Part shown: positions 33,230-41,989 of the stretch, piece after piece | Layout: each line of letters begins with the position of its first letter | Numbering within the stretch: the first letter of the stretch is position 1 | Assembly: GCF_004102725.1 (NCBI RefSeq) | Contig: NZ_LHQS01000002.1 | Location: 983,984-1,047,983, forward strand | Length of the DNA stretch: 64,000 nt | Origin: Methanoculleus taiwanensis | GTDB lineage: Archaea; Halobacteriota; Methanomicrobia; Methanomicrobiales; Methanoculleaceae | Direction of reading: 5' to 3' | Notes under the pieces: generated by a model | What the model saw: the letters and a program-made list of their open reading frames with translations, nothing else | Told to the model about the DNA's origin: nothing | Database searches by the model: none | Program-made: the position numbers and the translations under genes

Positions 33230-35824
33230 ATGGGAAGCGATCGAGCGCAGAAGGAATCGATGAAGGAGGATGAGGAATCCCCGGAATTCCACGCGATTCC
33301 TATCGAAACCCTGCTGGCGGGGCTCAAAACGTCGGCTGCCGGGCTCACGTCGGAGGATGCACGGCAGCGGCACGAGGTCTACGGCTACAACGACATCTCC
33401 CGGATCGAGCGGCAGCCGATTGTTATCCAGTATCTCGCACACTTCAAAAACCTCCTCGTGGTGATCCTCCTCATCGCCGCACTCGTCTCCGCGTTCGTCG
33501 GACAGGTTCTGAGCGCGGCTATTATCGGGGTCATCATCGTCGCGAGCGTCACGCTGGACTTTTTCCAGCAGTACAACGCGGAAAACGCCGCAGACCTGCT
33601 CAGGCAGAAGATTTCGACCCTGGCAACGGTCACGAGAGACGGAAAGCGGCAGGACGTCCGTATCACCGAGCTGGTGCCGGGGGATATCATCTCCCTCAGT
33701 GCGGGCGATGTCGTTCCTGCTGATGCCCGGGTGCTCGAAGCCTGGGATTTTTTTGTGAACCAGTCCGTGCTGACCGGCGAGCCGTATCCTGTTGAAAAGG
33801 CTGCCGTGCCGGAAGGGACCGAAGCGCCGGTTATCGAAGCTGCGGATTACATCTTTCTGGGTACGTCGGTCGTCAGCGGGACCGCCGCCGCGGTTGTCAC
33901 CAGGATCGGTTCCGGGACCGAGTTCGGCAGGATTGCCCGGACGCTGGTTCAGCGTCCGCCCGAGACGGAGTTCGAGCGGGGTCTGAAGCAGTTCAGCTAC
34001 CTGATGACGCGGTTCGTGTTCTTTCTCGTGATCTTCGTCTTCTTTATCAACGCGCTCTTGAAACACAACGTCCTCGAAGCGCTTCTGTTCTCCATCGCCC
34101 TTGCCGTGGGCATGACCCCCGAACTCCTGCCGATGATCCTCTCGCTGAACCTCTCCCAGGGCTCGATCGCGATGTCGAAGAAAGGAGCGATCGTCAAGCA
34201 TCCGGAATCGATCCAGAACATCGGGAGTATGGATCTGCTCTGCACCGATAAGACCGGAACCCTCACCGAAAACACGATTGCGCTCGTCAAGCATCTCGAT
34301 CTCGAAGGGAACGACAGCGAGAAGGTCCTGGTGTATTCGTACCTGAACAGCGCCTTCCAGACCGGACTCAAAAGCCCGCTCGACGAAGCGATCATCAGGT
34401 ACCGGCAGGTCGAGATCGCGGGCTACCGTAAAATCGACGAAATTCCCTTCGATTTTATCCGGAGACGGTTGTCGATCGCCGTGACGGACGAATCCCGGAC
34501 GATGCTCATTACCAAGGGTGCGCCCGAAGAGATTCTTCAGGTCTGTTCGTCGGCCGAGCAGCACGACGGCAGGATCGGGCCGCTGGACGACGATGTGCGA
34601 GAGCGGGTAAACCGCCTGTACCGCTCGCTCAGTGCGGACGGGTTCCGGACCCTCGCCGTCGGGTATCGTCCTCTTCCGGGGGAGGTCGCCGCCGTCTCTG
34701 TCGATGACGAAACCGACATGGTTCTCCTCGGGCTCATCGGTTTCATCGATCCGCCCAAGGAAAGTGCCCGTGAGTCCGTTCAGATGCTGCTAGCGGCCGG
34801 AATCGAACTGAAGATCCTCACCGGGGACAACGAGCTCGTAACGCGAAAGATCTGCGCATCTATCGGACTCGACATAAAAGGCGTTCTCACGGGCGGCGAG
34901 ATCACGCACATGGATGATGAGGCTCTGGCACGAGTGGTGGAAGATGCGACCGTCTTCGCTCGCACCAATCCCATCCAGAAAGACCGGGTAATGAACGCTC
35001 TTCGGCGGAACGGCCATGTCGTCGGTTTCATCGGCGACGGGATCAACGACGCTCCGTCCATCCGATCGGCGGATGTCGGCATCTCGGTCGATACCGCCGT
35101 CGATATCGCGAAAGAGTCGGCGGATATCATTCTGCTCGAACATGACCTGCGCGTGCTCTACGACGGCGTGCTGGAGGGCAGGAAGACCTTCGGGAATACG
35201 ATGAAGTATATCCTGATGGGAACCAGCTCGAACTTCGGCAATATGTTCAGTGTCGCCGGAGCGTCGTTGTTTCTCCCGTTTCTCCCCATGCTGCCGATCC
35301 AGATCCTGCTCAACAACCTCCTCTACTCGTCATCGCAGTTCGCCATCCCCACCGACAACGTCGACGCCGAGTACATCGCGACGCCGAAGACGTGGAATAT
35401 GCAGTTCATTCAAAAATTTATCCTGGTATTCGGCCCTATCAGTTCGGTCTTCGATTATATCACGTTCTTCATCCTCCTCTCTCTCTTCAACGCCGACGCA
35501 CCGCTCTTTCAGACCGCATGGTTCATCGAATCGATCTGCACCCAGACACTCGTGGTATTCGTGATCAGAACACGTATAACGCCATTCTATGCCAGCAGAC
35601 CCAGCCGTCTCCTGCTGGGGAGCATGGCGCTGATCGTCGTCGTCGCCTGTATCATCCCCTTTACCGTCATCGGAAGCATCTTCGGGTTTGTCCATCCGCC
35701 GATCTCGTTCTTCGCCGTCCTGGCCGGGCTCGTCGTCGGATACCTTATCGTTACGGACGTTGCGAAACGGTGGTTCTACCGGCGGTATGCGCACCTCTTC
35801 GAAAAAGGCGTATCACGGCGCTGA
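33230..35824 (+). CDS. mgtA: Mg2+-transporting P-type ATPase (type IIIB)
   Basis: The 864-residue protein has the P-type ATPase order: cytoplasmic N-terminus, two helices (VVILLIAALVSAFVGQVL), actuator domain with LTGEPYPVEK in place of TGES, two helices, the phosphorylation motif CTDKTGTLTEN, a nucleotide-binding domain, the hinge GFIGDGINDAPSIRSADVG, and six C-terminal helices. The NLLYSSSQFAIPTDNVD region and the overall length are typical of MgtA/MgtB. It would import Mg2+ down the membrane potential with ATP use. The ATG at 33230 is preferred over GTG 33218; ATG 33260 is also possible. No PhoPQ-like leader is recognised. Confidence 0.92.
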   Translation: MGSDRAQKESMKEDEESPEFHAIPIETLLAGLKTSAAGLTSEDARQRHEVYGYNDISRIERQPIVIQYLAHFKNLLVVILLIAALVSAFVGQVLSAAIIGVIIVASVTLDFFQQYNAENAADLLRQKISTLATVTRDGKRQDVRITELVPGDIISLSAGDVVPADARVLEAWDFFVNQSVLTGEPYPVEKAAVPEGTEAPVIEAADYIFLGTSVVSGTAAAVVTRIGSGTEFGRIARTLVQRPPETEFERGLKQFSYLMTRFVFFLVIFVFFINALLKHNVLEALLFSIALAVGMTPELLPMILSLNLSQGSIAMSKKGAIVKHPESIQNIGSMDLLCTDKTGTLTENTIALVKHLDLEGNDSEKVLVYSYLNSAFQTGLKSPLDEAIIRYRQVEIAGYRKIDEIPFDFIRRRLSIAVTDESRTMLITKGAPEEILQVCSSAEQHDGRIGPLDDDVRERVNRLYRSLSADGFRTLAVGYRPLPGEVAAVSVDDETDMVLLGLIGFIDPPKESARESVQMLLAAGIELKILTGDNELVTRKICASIGLDIKGVLTGGEITHMDDEALARVVEDATVFARTNPIQKDRVMNALRRNGHVVGFIGDGINDAPSIRSADVGISVDTAVDIAKESADIILLEHDLRVLYDGVLEGRKTFGNTMKYILMGTSSNFGNMFSVAGASLFLPFLPMLPIQILLNNLLYSSSQFAIPTDNVDAEYIATPKTWNMQFIQKFILVFGPISSVFDYITFFILLSLFNADAPLFQTAWFIESICTQTLVVFVIRTRITPFYASRPSRLLLGSMALIVVVACIIPFTVIGSIFGFVHPPISFFAVLAGLVVGYLIVTDVAKRWFYRRYAHLFEKGVSRR

Positions 35825-36544
35825 ATGCTGCTATCCTGCCGGGAACATTCCGGGAAGGGAATGGCGTCTATGGCGGCATCGCAACCGCACGGGAGATGGT
35901 CGGCGAAGCGATCGAGATGCCCGATAACAGCGGATACGTAACGGCACCCGCCGTGCCGGAGTTCTCCTTGGGGCGTGAGCGACCGTGGCGCTCGCCGAGA
36001 CCGCGTACGTCGGCCTTCTCGAACGGCTGCTGACCGCGTCGTACCAGCAGTGGTACGTGGTCATGGGCATCGCACTGATCTCTCGCAGCAGGTGACGGCA
36101 GATGCGAGCGGAATGGCTGTCGCCGGGCACAAAGGGGTGTTCCCGGTGCTCCGGGAGCGGCTTGGTGCCGCGAGTATCGGTATCTTCGGTCAGACTGCCG
36201 GGGAGTCGTCCCGGTTGCGGATAACCGCTCTCTGCCGTTCGTTCCGGGTCGGGGAGCTTGACAGGCCGGCGCACGTAGCTATATATACTCTCTCCGCTAC
36301 CACGCCGCAGTGTAAGAACACCGATCCCGTGGGGTCATTTACCATCCACCGCCTGCAGGCAGAGTATCGCTTTTGAGAACGGCCACCGGGATCTGCGCAT
36401 CCGGTGCAGTGAGTTCTCCGGGAACCAGTGCTTTCACCCCCACCCGTCACCGAAGACCGCACGCGGGATCGTGGTCGCATGCAGGAGGACTCTCCTTTCG
36501 GTAGAGAGGCGGAGAACCGGCAACAGTCGAGGAAGGTGAAACGT
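35825..36544. other. Long intergenic region with decayed coding sequence and a long leader
   Basis: No intact gene is seen. From 35829 one plus frame reads GTFREGNGVYGGIATARE then MVGEAIEMPDNSGYVTAP. Another frame near 35985 reads ALAETAYVGLLERLLTAS then YQQWYVVMGIALIS before a stop. Both look like pieces of proteins cut by frameshifts. A TATA box at 36279-36288 starts the leader of the propeller gene; CACCGG...CCGGTG near 36384-36407 can form a hairpin in that leader. Confidence 0.35.
36279..36288 (+). promoter_or_regulatory. TATA box for the secreted propeller gene
   Basis: CTATATATAC is the same 10-mer as at 18301, placed 266 bases before the start codon at 36545. Confidence 0.5.
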
Positions 36545-37744
36545 ATGAGAATGGTATCTTTCAGGGCGATGACCGGCGCCATCATCGTCATCGCCGTCAT
36601 TTGTGCGACGGGACTCGCTTCGGCACAGCCGTTTCCGCCGCCAACGATGCAGCCCCAGCAGCCGCAGAATGATTCTGCGGGTGCCGCGATGCAGGTTTCA
36701 AGCGGCCAGGGGGATAAGCTCTTCCCTGCGATCTCCGGAGAGCGTATCGTCTGGTTCGATAACGAATCATTCTCGGTGCAGCTCTACGACATATCGTCGG
36801 GAAACACCTCGATCATATCCGATCAGGCTTCAGTTCCTCTCCTGCTGTCGTACCAGCTTGCCGTCGCCGGGAATAACGTCGTCTGGTCGGGGATCAACAC
36901 GGAGACGGAAGGCATTAATGTCTACCTCTACGACACCGCTTCGGGCAGCCTGCAGCAGGTGACAAACGGCTCGGGGATGCATGTCTATCCGGGTGCATCA
37001 GAGGAGAATCTCATCTGGACGAATCTGTCGAACGGATCGAGCGACGTATATTTCTATGAGATTGCGAGTGATACCGTCATGCCCGTGGTGATCGATCCGT
37101 ACTTCCAGGCCTGGACCGATATCGGCGGTGATACCATGGCATGGGCGGATAACGAAACTGAGGACGGGGATACCGATATTGCAGTAGCGTTCCTCGATCA
37201 GCGGGATATAAGCCTCTGGGGGCGGTCCGGTGACGACCTCGTGCCCGATGTCTCGAGCGACGGCAGTCGCGTCGCCTGGATCAGTGTCCTCGAGAACCGG
37301 ACCGCCGTCTACCTCTACGACGTGGCGACGGATAACGCAACACGCATAACCGGAGCATCCGCACGGCCGACGGCGGTCGCGGTCGATGGGAACCTCGTGA
37401 TCTACTCGGATCTGCGGAACGGAAACCTCGACATCTACAGGTACGACATCAGTACCGGAACGGAGACGCAGGTCACGGAAGATCCGTATGCCCAGGCCTT
37501 CCCGGACGTCTCCGACGGAGAGATGGTCTGGATGGGCAACACGACCGGCCAGTGGGAGATCTATCGTGCCTCCGCCGGCGGCCAGCAGGCACCGCAGGGA
37601 CAGAATCAGAGCGGGCAACCCGGCATGACCCCGTCGCCGACGATGACAATCCCGAGCTCCGGCCTCCCCGAACCGCTCCCGACCGGCGCGATGCCCGGCC
37701 TCATGCCCCCGGCAACGCCGAACTACACCCCTCAAATGGGGTGA
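36545..37744 (+). CDS. Secreted TolB-like beta-propeller protein
   Basis: The 399-residue protein has a signal peptide (FRAMTGAIIVIAVICATGLASA), a Pro/Gln-rich stretch, then about six repeated blades with the pattern of TolB/WD40-like propellers (ERIVWFDNES...QLYDISSGNTS; NLVIYSDLRNGNLDIYRYD). A Pro-rich low-complexity C-terminus has no visible anchor. Such proteins bind peptides or glycans outside the cell; no enzymatic residues are evident. The ATG at 36545 follows AGGTGA at ideal distance; the longer frame to 36428 has no signal. The next gene starts 39 bases on and is probably in the same operon. Confidence 0.85.
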   Translation: MRMVSFRAMTGAIIVIAVICATGLASAQPFPPPTMQPQQPQNDSAGAAMQVSSGQGDKLFPAISGERIVWFDNESFSVQLYDISSGNTSIISDQASVPLLLSYQLAVAGNNVVWSGINTETEGINVYLYDTASGSLQQVTNGSGMHVYPGASEENLIWTNLSNGSSDVYFYEIASDTVMPVVIDPYFQAWTDIGGDTMAWADNETEDGDTDIAVAFLDQRDISLWGRSGDDLVPDVSSDGSRVAWISVLENRTAVYLYDVATDNATRITGASARPTAVAVDGNLVIYSDLRNGNLDIYRYDISTGTETQVTEDPYAQAFPDVSDGEMVWMGNTTGQWEIYRASAGGQQAPQGQNQSGQPGMTPSPTMTIPSSGLPEPLPTGAMPGLMPPATPNYTPQMG

Positions 37745-37783
37745 TGAACCGCTAATCGAACGTATCCCCGGGGGAGCCTGCCT

Positions 37784-38926
37784 GTGAACAAGATGAGGTA
37801 TCGAGTATATATGGCACTCACCGTGAGTATTCTCATGCTGCTGGCTATCGCCGCACCCGCGAGCGGCGGCGGCACCGGGGAGCCGGAGGGCGTGGCGGTT
37901 GCCGCCAACGTGACCTACCTGACGGCATGCCCGCTCGCGTTTTACAATACCATCGTCGGGAAAGAGTGCCCTATGCTCTCGTTCAACCTCTCGAACGCCG
38001 GGAGCAGTCCCCGGAGTATACGGGCGTTCTCGGAGTACCAGGGTCTCAGTTACCGCTCGGTCAATACCGGCACCGTCAGTCCGGGCTCCTCCACTCTCGT
38101 CAACCAGACACCGTCGCTGCTGCGGAATAGAACCGCGAATATCTCGACCATTACGACGGTGAACCTTCACTATGGTGTCGAGGTCTACGACGGAACCGGG
38201 TGGCGCCTCCTTGAGGAGCAGACGGTGCCGGTCGACGTCTTCCCCGAAGACATTATGATCTGGGAGGCGATGGACTCAGAAGGCAACCGCGTTCCCCTAT
38301 ATGAGTTCGTCGGGGTCTTCGTGACGCCGAACTCCCCGGCCGTCCGCGAACTGCTCGCGACAGCCGGCCGCTACGCCGACCCGGCGTACGACTCGCGGTA
38401 CAGCACCTACCTGCTTGAGCACTCGCTCGAAGGCTACCAGTACCCGGGGGATTCGATCTACGAGTACCGGAACTATACGGCGCTGCAGGTGAAGGCCGTC
38501 TATAATGCGCTGAAGTACGGCTACAACATCACGTATATCAACACCGCAACCGCCGTCGGCGGGCCGGACGGATACTATCTCCAGCGGATAAACCCGCCCG
38601 AGGAATCGATCCGCCTTGAGACTGCGAACTGCGCCGACGGGGCGGTTCTCATCGCTTCGGCACTCGAAGCCGTCGGCATCAGGCCCTACATCGTCACCTT
38701 CCCGGATCACGTCTTCGTTGCATGGGGGACGGACGACACCGGAAAGTACATCGACGCTCTCGAGACGACGATGCTCGGAACATCCGATTTTGAGGATGCG
38801 TACGCGGTTGGGAATGCGGAACTCCTCGAGTACTGGGAGCTTATCAACAACAGCGAGTTCGAGGACGATTATCTCATAGTCGACATAGGGGAGGTGCGGG
38901 AGCTCGGGGTTCTGCCGATGCGGTAG
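37784..38926 (+). CDS. Secreted transglutaminase-like (papain-fold) protein
   Basis: The 380-residue protein starts at GTG 37784, with GGGGAG 8 bases upstream. A signal peptide (residues 1-27) is followed by a beta-sandwich domain (about 40-150) and a transglutaminase-like core with a probable catalytic triad: Cys283 in ANCADGAVL, His309 in PDHVFVAW and Asp324 in KYIDALE. In prokaryotes this fold is usually a cysteine protease or amidase acting on surface proteins. It lies 39 bases after the propeller gene, suggesting they work together outside the cell. No C-terminal anchor is seen. Confidence 0.86.
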   Translation: MNKMRYRVYMALTVSILMLLAIAAPASGGGTGEPEGVAVAANVTYLTACPLAFYNTIVGKECPMLSFNLSNAGSSPRSIRAFSEYQGLSYRSVNTGTVSPGSSTLVNQTPSLLRNRTANISTITTVNLHYGVEVYDGTGWRLLEEQTVPVDVFPEDIMIWEAMDSEGNRVPLYEFVGVFVTPNSPAVRELLATAGRYADPAYDSRYSTYLLEHSLEGYQYPGDSIYEYRNYTALQVKAVYNALKYGYNITYINTATAVGGPDGYYLQRINPPEESIRLETANCADGAVLIASALEAVGIRPYIVTFPDHVFVAWGTDDTGKYIDALETTMLGTSDFEDAYAVGNAELLEYWELINNSEFEDDYLIVDIGEVRELGVLPMR

Positions 38927-39117
38927 GCTCCGAAACGCTTGCCTTTTTGCTCGGGCACACGGTTCGTCCATGCGGACAGTCTCAACCGACCCTCCGGCCT
39001 GTCCGCCGGGGCTGATGCGGCGGGAAGGCAACAAAGCCGCCCCGTACATGCCGGAAGGAGCTGGCGGCGTTTCTTCGGGCACCCGGGGTGCTGCGAAGGT
39101 TTTGCGGATAGACCTCC
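38927..39117. other. Intergenic stretch with a T-tract terminator
   Basis: A run of five T (38944-38948) just after the transglutaminase-like gene may end its transcript. The rest has no recognisable gene. Confidence 0.35.
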
Positions 39118-39243
39118 GTGATCCGCCGGACGATGCGGGGTGCAGCGGCACAGGGGCGAGTCCGGGTGGAGGGGAGGGTGCCGGGCCACCCCGGGCAGGG
39201 CGCGGTGTTCACGATCACGCTGCCGGAGGGTGCCTGCGGGTGA
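39118..39243 (+). pseudogene. C-terminal fragment of a histidine-kinase ATPase domain
   Basis: Starting at 39118 the frame reads VIRRTMRGAAAQGRVRVE, then GRVPGHPGQGAVFTITLP, and stops with TGA at 39243. This is the last 40 residues of an HATPase domain: compare TRYGGRVRVEDRVPGKPEEG in the kinase at 2551-6879. A TAG at 39109 lies just upstream in the same frame and no kinase precedes it, so it is the tail of a lost sensor kinase. A T-run at 39269-39277 follows, as expected of a former gene end. Confidence 0.7.
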
Positions 39244-39583
39244 GCCGGGAGTCTGCATCCTGAGGTTCCTTTTTTTCATCTCTTTTCGGCAATTGCGGCT
39301 CAGTACTGAAAATCGATGTGATTCTTAAGAATACAGGTGATGGTATCGGAAATGCTCTGGTATTTCGCAATTATAAGCCCCGGTAACAGCGATTCTGTTC
39401 CGGGGCTCTCTCCTGCAATAATGCCGCATATGGGGCGTATATTTTGATTGATGCCCTCTATGTTTAGCAATACCGAATGGAAAAGGATATGTACGAAGAG
39501 GAATTTAGAATAATAATATTCATATCTCCAGAATGTCCACGCATTCATAAGAACTTTTGAATTTTCGGATGAGGTGGCATTTT
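39244..39583. other. AT-rich gene-poor stretch with a strong hairpin
   Basis: This region has lower GC than its surroundings. AGCCCCGG at 39376-39383 plus AACAG at 39385-39389 pair with CTGTT at 39395-39399 plus CCGGGGCT at 39400-39407. That gives 13 base pairs with one bulged T and a 5-base loop. It could be part of a small RNA, a terminator or a mobile-element end. A short frame at 39477 (MEKDMYEEEFRIIIF, 23 residues) is too short to support as a gene. Confidence 0.4.
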
Positions 39584-39925
39584 ATGGAGTCGTTCAAACA
39601 GGAAATTTATGAATTTATTGCATCTTCGGGCGACGTCTCGTTTGTAGAACTCCATGACAGGTTCGGCGAGCGGTTTACCGGAGAATATACGATGTTCTCG
39701 TCCCCCAACTCCAAGATCGTCCTCTGGGATGACGTCTCCGGGGAGTTTATCGGGGCGATCGGTGAACTGATGGTTGAAGGGAAGATCGGGATACGGTACG
39801 ACTCTGAGATCTACTCGCTCTACGCGGAGCGTGGTGTTGCGCTCCCCTACCCGCTCGCAAAAAACCCCACCCGCGATGTGTATGCCCAGTTTCACTGGCT
39901 GCCGGTGATCATGAGCGCGAAATAG
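39584..39925 (+). CDS. Conserved-looking small protein, probable winged helix
   Basis: The 113-residue protein starts at ATG 39584 with GAGGTGG 6 bases upstream. Its first half (FKQEIYEFIASSGDVSFVEL, then DRFGERFTG) and second half (IGAIGELMVEGKIGIRYDSE) have the helix-turn-helix-then-wing pattern of small winged-helix regulators. No family was recognised with certainty. It is monocistronic and convergent with the methyltransferase gene. Confidence 0.7.
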   Translation: MESFKQEIYEFIASSGDVSFVELHDRFGERFTGEYTMFSSPNSKIVLWDDVSGEFIGAIGELMVEGKIGIRYDSEIYSLYAERGVALPYPLAKNPTRDVYAQFHWLPVIMSAK

Positions 39926-40015
39926 AACCGTTCGGAGCCCCTTTTCCGATACTTCTCATCATCTGCACCTCACCTCTTTTCAGAGAACGGCACCGGCTCG
40001 TGCGGAGTTGCGGCT

Positions 40016-41614
40016 TTACTCCTTTACCATATGGAAGATCGTCTCGGCATACGGCCGGCGGTCGCGTTCGGTCCGGTTGAGCACGGGTCGCCGGTACTCG
40101 TTGACGATGGCAAGCCCGCTCTCGGTGGCGATAGCCGGATAGAGGTTGAACCGATCGTTCGCGACGACGAAGAAGTTCCCGTCGTCCCTGACGTAGCGGC
40201 TTACATTCGAGAGAACACGGCCGACCCCATCCACGTACTGCTGCCGCGCCGCACTCCCGGTACCGGAGGAGAGCGCCCCTATCTCCTCGGCATCCCGGCG
40301 CCGAATCCCGAAGAGCTCGTAGGCATAGGCGTGCTGCTCGTGGTAATCGATCTGGCCGACGTAGGGCGGCGAGGTGAAGACCCCGTCTATCCTTTTCTTT
40401 GCGATACGGGCGGCAAAATCCGGGTTCTCCGCACGAACCGCGTCCGGGATGCCGATCGTGCGTGAGTCGCCGTGCAGAACCGCGACCTCGACCTCCTGCC
40501 GCAGTGCGGCGAACGCCTCGAGGCGGTCGAGCGTATCACGGGTATTCTTCCGGAGGTGCCGAAGGATGCTGCCGACCGGCGTGCAGAGCTTCTTGTGCTT
40601 ATAGCAGTAGTACGGCCCGACCTGCCGCTCTTTCAGGGTTCCAAGGTCGTAGTGAGTCGTCGCACGGCATGCCCGGGCGGTGCGGCTCAAGACGATCCGC
40701 ATCAGCGTCCTGGTATCCTCGTCCGGCACCTCGTCGATCAGCCGGAGGTAGCAGGCCATCTCCTGCCGGATCCTCGGGTTGAACCATTCCGCGAGAAAAA
40801 CCGCCATCCCGTCCTCGTCGATGAGGCGGGCATCGTCCCGCGTTTCGTTCTTCGCAAAGAACGAAGCATTCTCGCGGAAGAACCGCTCCAGCATCTCTTC
40901 CCCGTACGCCCGCTCCTCCTCCGGTTTCCCGTGGACGCTCCGCTTGAAACCGGGGCTCGGGAAGTGGGCTTTGTTGAACTGGGCGAGCTTCTTCTTCAGC
41001 TGCCGGTCGTAGTCGTCGTCGAAGTTCCTGCATGAGAAGGCCGTCGTCCCGGCAAGTGCCTCCTCGAGGGAGCGGTTGATCCGGGCCGGATTGCCGTGCG
41101 TGAACTTTGCACGGACGATCATGCAGTTGAATCCGGAGATATCGATCCCGACGGCATGTATCCCCATCTCCGCTGCCTGTATCAGGGTCGTCCCGCTCCC
41201 CATGAACGGGTCGAGAACGGTATCATCCTTCCGGAAGAAGACGCCGGTCTTAAACGCATCGGTGCGGTCGTCGAGGAAGTACTCCACAAGCTGCGGGATG
41301 AACTTGCCCTTGTAAGGGTGCAGGCGGTGGACGTGCTTTGTGGTCTCGGACTCGGTGCAGCGGTCGAAAGAGAGATCCCAGTTCAGGTCGTCCCCGAGTT
41401 TCTCCCGCCACGCGATCTCCCGTGCCCGGTTCTCCTCGTAGTAGGCGGCAAGCTCGTCGAGATCGACACGGACGCCGCCTGCGGCGGTATCCGTATGCTT
41501 CCTGACCTTCCCGTACTGGAGCAGATAACTGATATTGGATCGGGTTATCGTTTTATCCATGTACGCGGAAGCCCACGCTGCGGCTTCTCCGAGTGTGACC
41601 AGGCGTTCTTGCAT
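40016..41614 (-). CDS. DNA methyltransferase, alpha-type motif order (N4-cytosine or N6-adenine)
   Basis: The 532-residue protein begins with a small HTH-like module (VTLGEAAAWASAYMDKT...NISYLLQYGKVRK). The methyltransferase motifs follow: HPYKGKFIPQL (motif X), DPFMGSGTTLIQA (SAM-binding motif I), a long target-recognition section, and TSPPYVGQIDY (catalytic motif IV, SPPY). The order I-target region-IV is that of alpha-class enzymes; SPPY is most often N4-cytosine. No restriction endonuclease is adjacent, so it looks like an orphan. The start may be ATG 41614, after GGAGGT at a rather long spacing, or GTG 41638. Confidence 0.87.
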   Translation of the reverse strand: MQERLVTLGEAAAWASAYMDKTITRSNISYLLQYGKVRKHTDTAAGGVRVDLDELAAYYEENRAREIAWREKLGDDLNWDLSFDRCTESETTKHVHRLHPYKGKFIPQLVEYFLDDRTDAFKTGVFFRKDDTVLDPFMGSGTTLIQAAEMGIHAVGIDISGFNCMIVRAKFTHGNPARINRSLEEALAGTTAFSCRNFDDDYDRQLKKKLAQFNKAHFPSPGFKRSVHGKPEEERAYGEEMLERFFRENASFFAKNETRDDARLIDEDGMAVFLAEWFNPRIRQEMACYLRLIDEVPDEDTRTLMRIVLSRTARACRATTHYDLGTLKERQVGPYYCYKHKKLCTPVGSILRHLRKNTRDTLDRLEAFAALRQEVEVAVLHGDSRTIGIPDAVRAENPDFAARIAKKRIDGVFTSPPYVGQIDYHEQHAYAYELFGIRRRDAEEIGALSSGTGSAARQQYVDGVGRVLSNVSRYVRDDGNFFVVANDRFNLYPAIATESGLAIVNEYRRPVLNRTERDRRPYAETIFHMVKE

Positions 41615-41989
41615 GACGTTGCGGGCGACCTCCGGCACGGGCGGTTCTGCTGAAGAGTAGTCGGCGCTCTGCAGGGTTTATGATTACGGTATGGTTACGG
41701 CCTCTGAATGGGGGGCGGTCAGCGGCCGCCGCGCAGGAAGATTCGGCCGATCTCACGGAGAGATTCCGCACGAAACACGGCTGACCCGGCTTTTCTCCTT
41801 TACGGTCTCTCCAGACGGCTCTGTTCTGCCGGTGCGCCGCACTCTCTGCCGGAAAGGATCGCAGATGATCGGCATCCCCCGCGGAGATCACTTTATATAA
41901 CATTTCTCTCCCTGATTCTCCCAAAAGGGTATACGTGAGGATCTCCAGAAAACCGATCGTCACGGTACGAACGAGGCGATAACGGAGCG
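41615..41989. other. Divergent intergenic region between methyltransferase and kinase
   Basis: It contains a TATA box for the kinase (41892-41900) and no recognisable gene. The short open frames here are incidental. Confidence 0.4.
41892..41900 (+). promoter_or_regulatory. TATA box for the GAF/PAS kinase
   Basis: TTTATATAA lies about 98 bases before the ATG at 41990, giving a leader of about 70 nt. Confidence 0.6.

Noticed and set aside
39300-39548. An 82-codon minus-strand frame in the AT-rich region
   Set aside because: It spans the strong hairpin, has no ribosome binding site and no family likeness.
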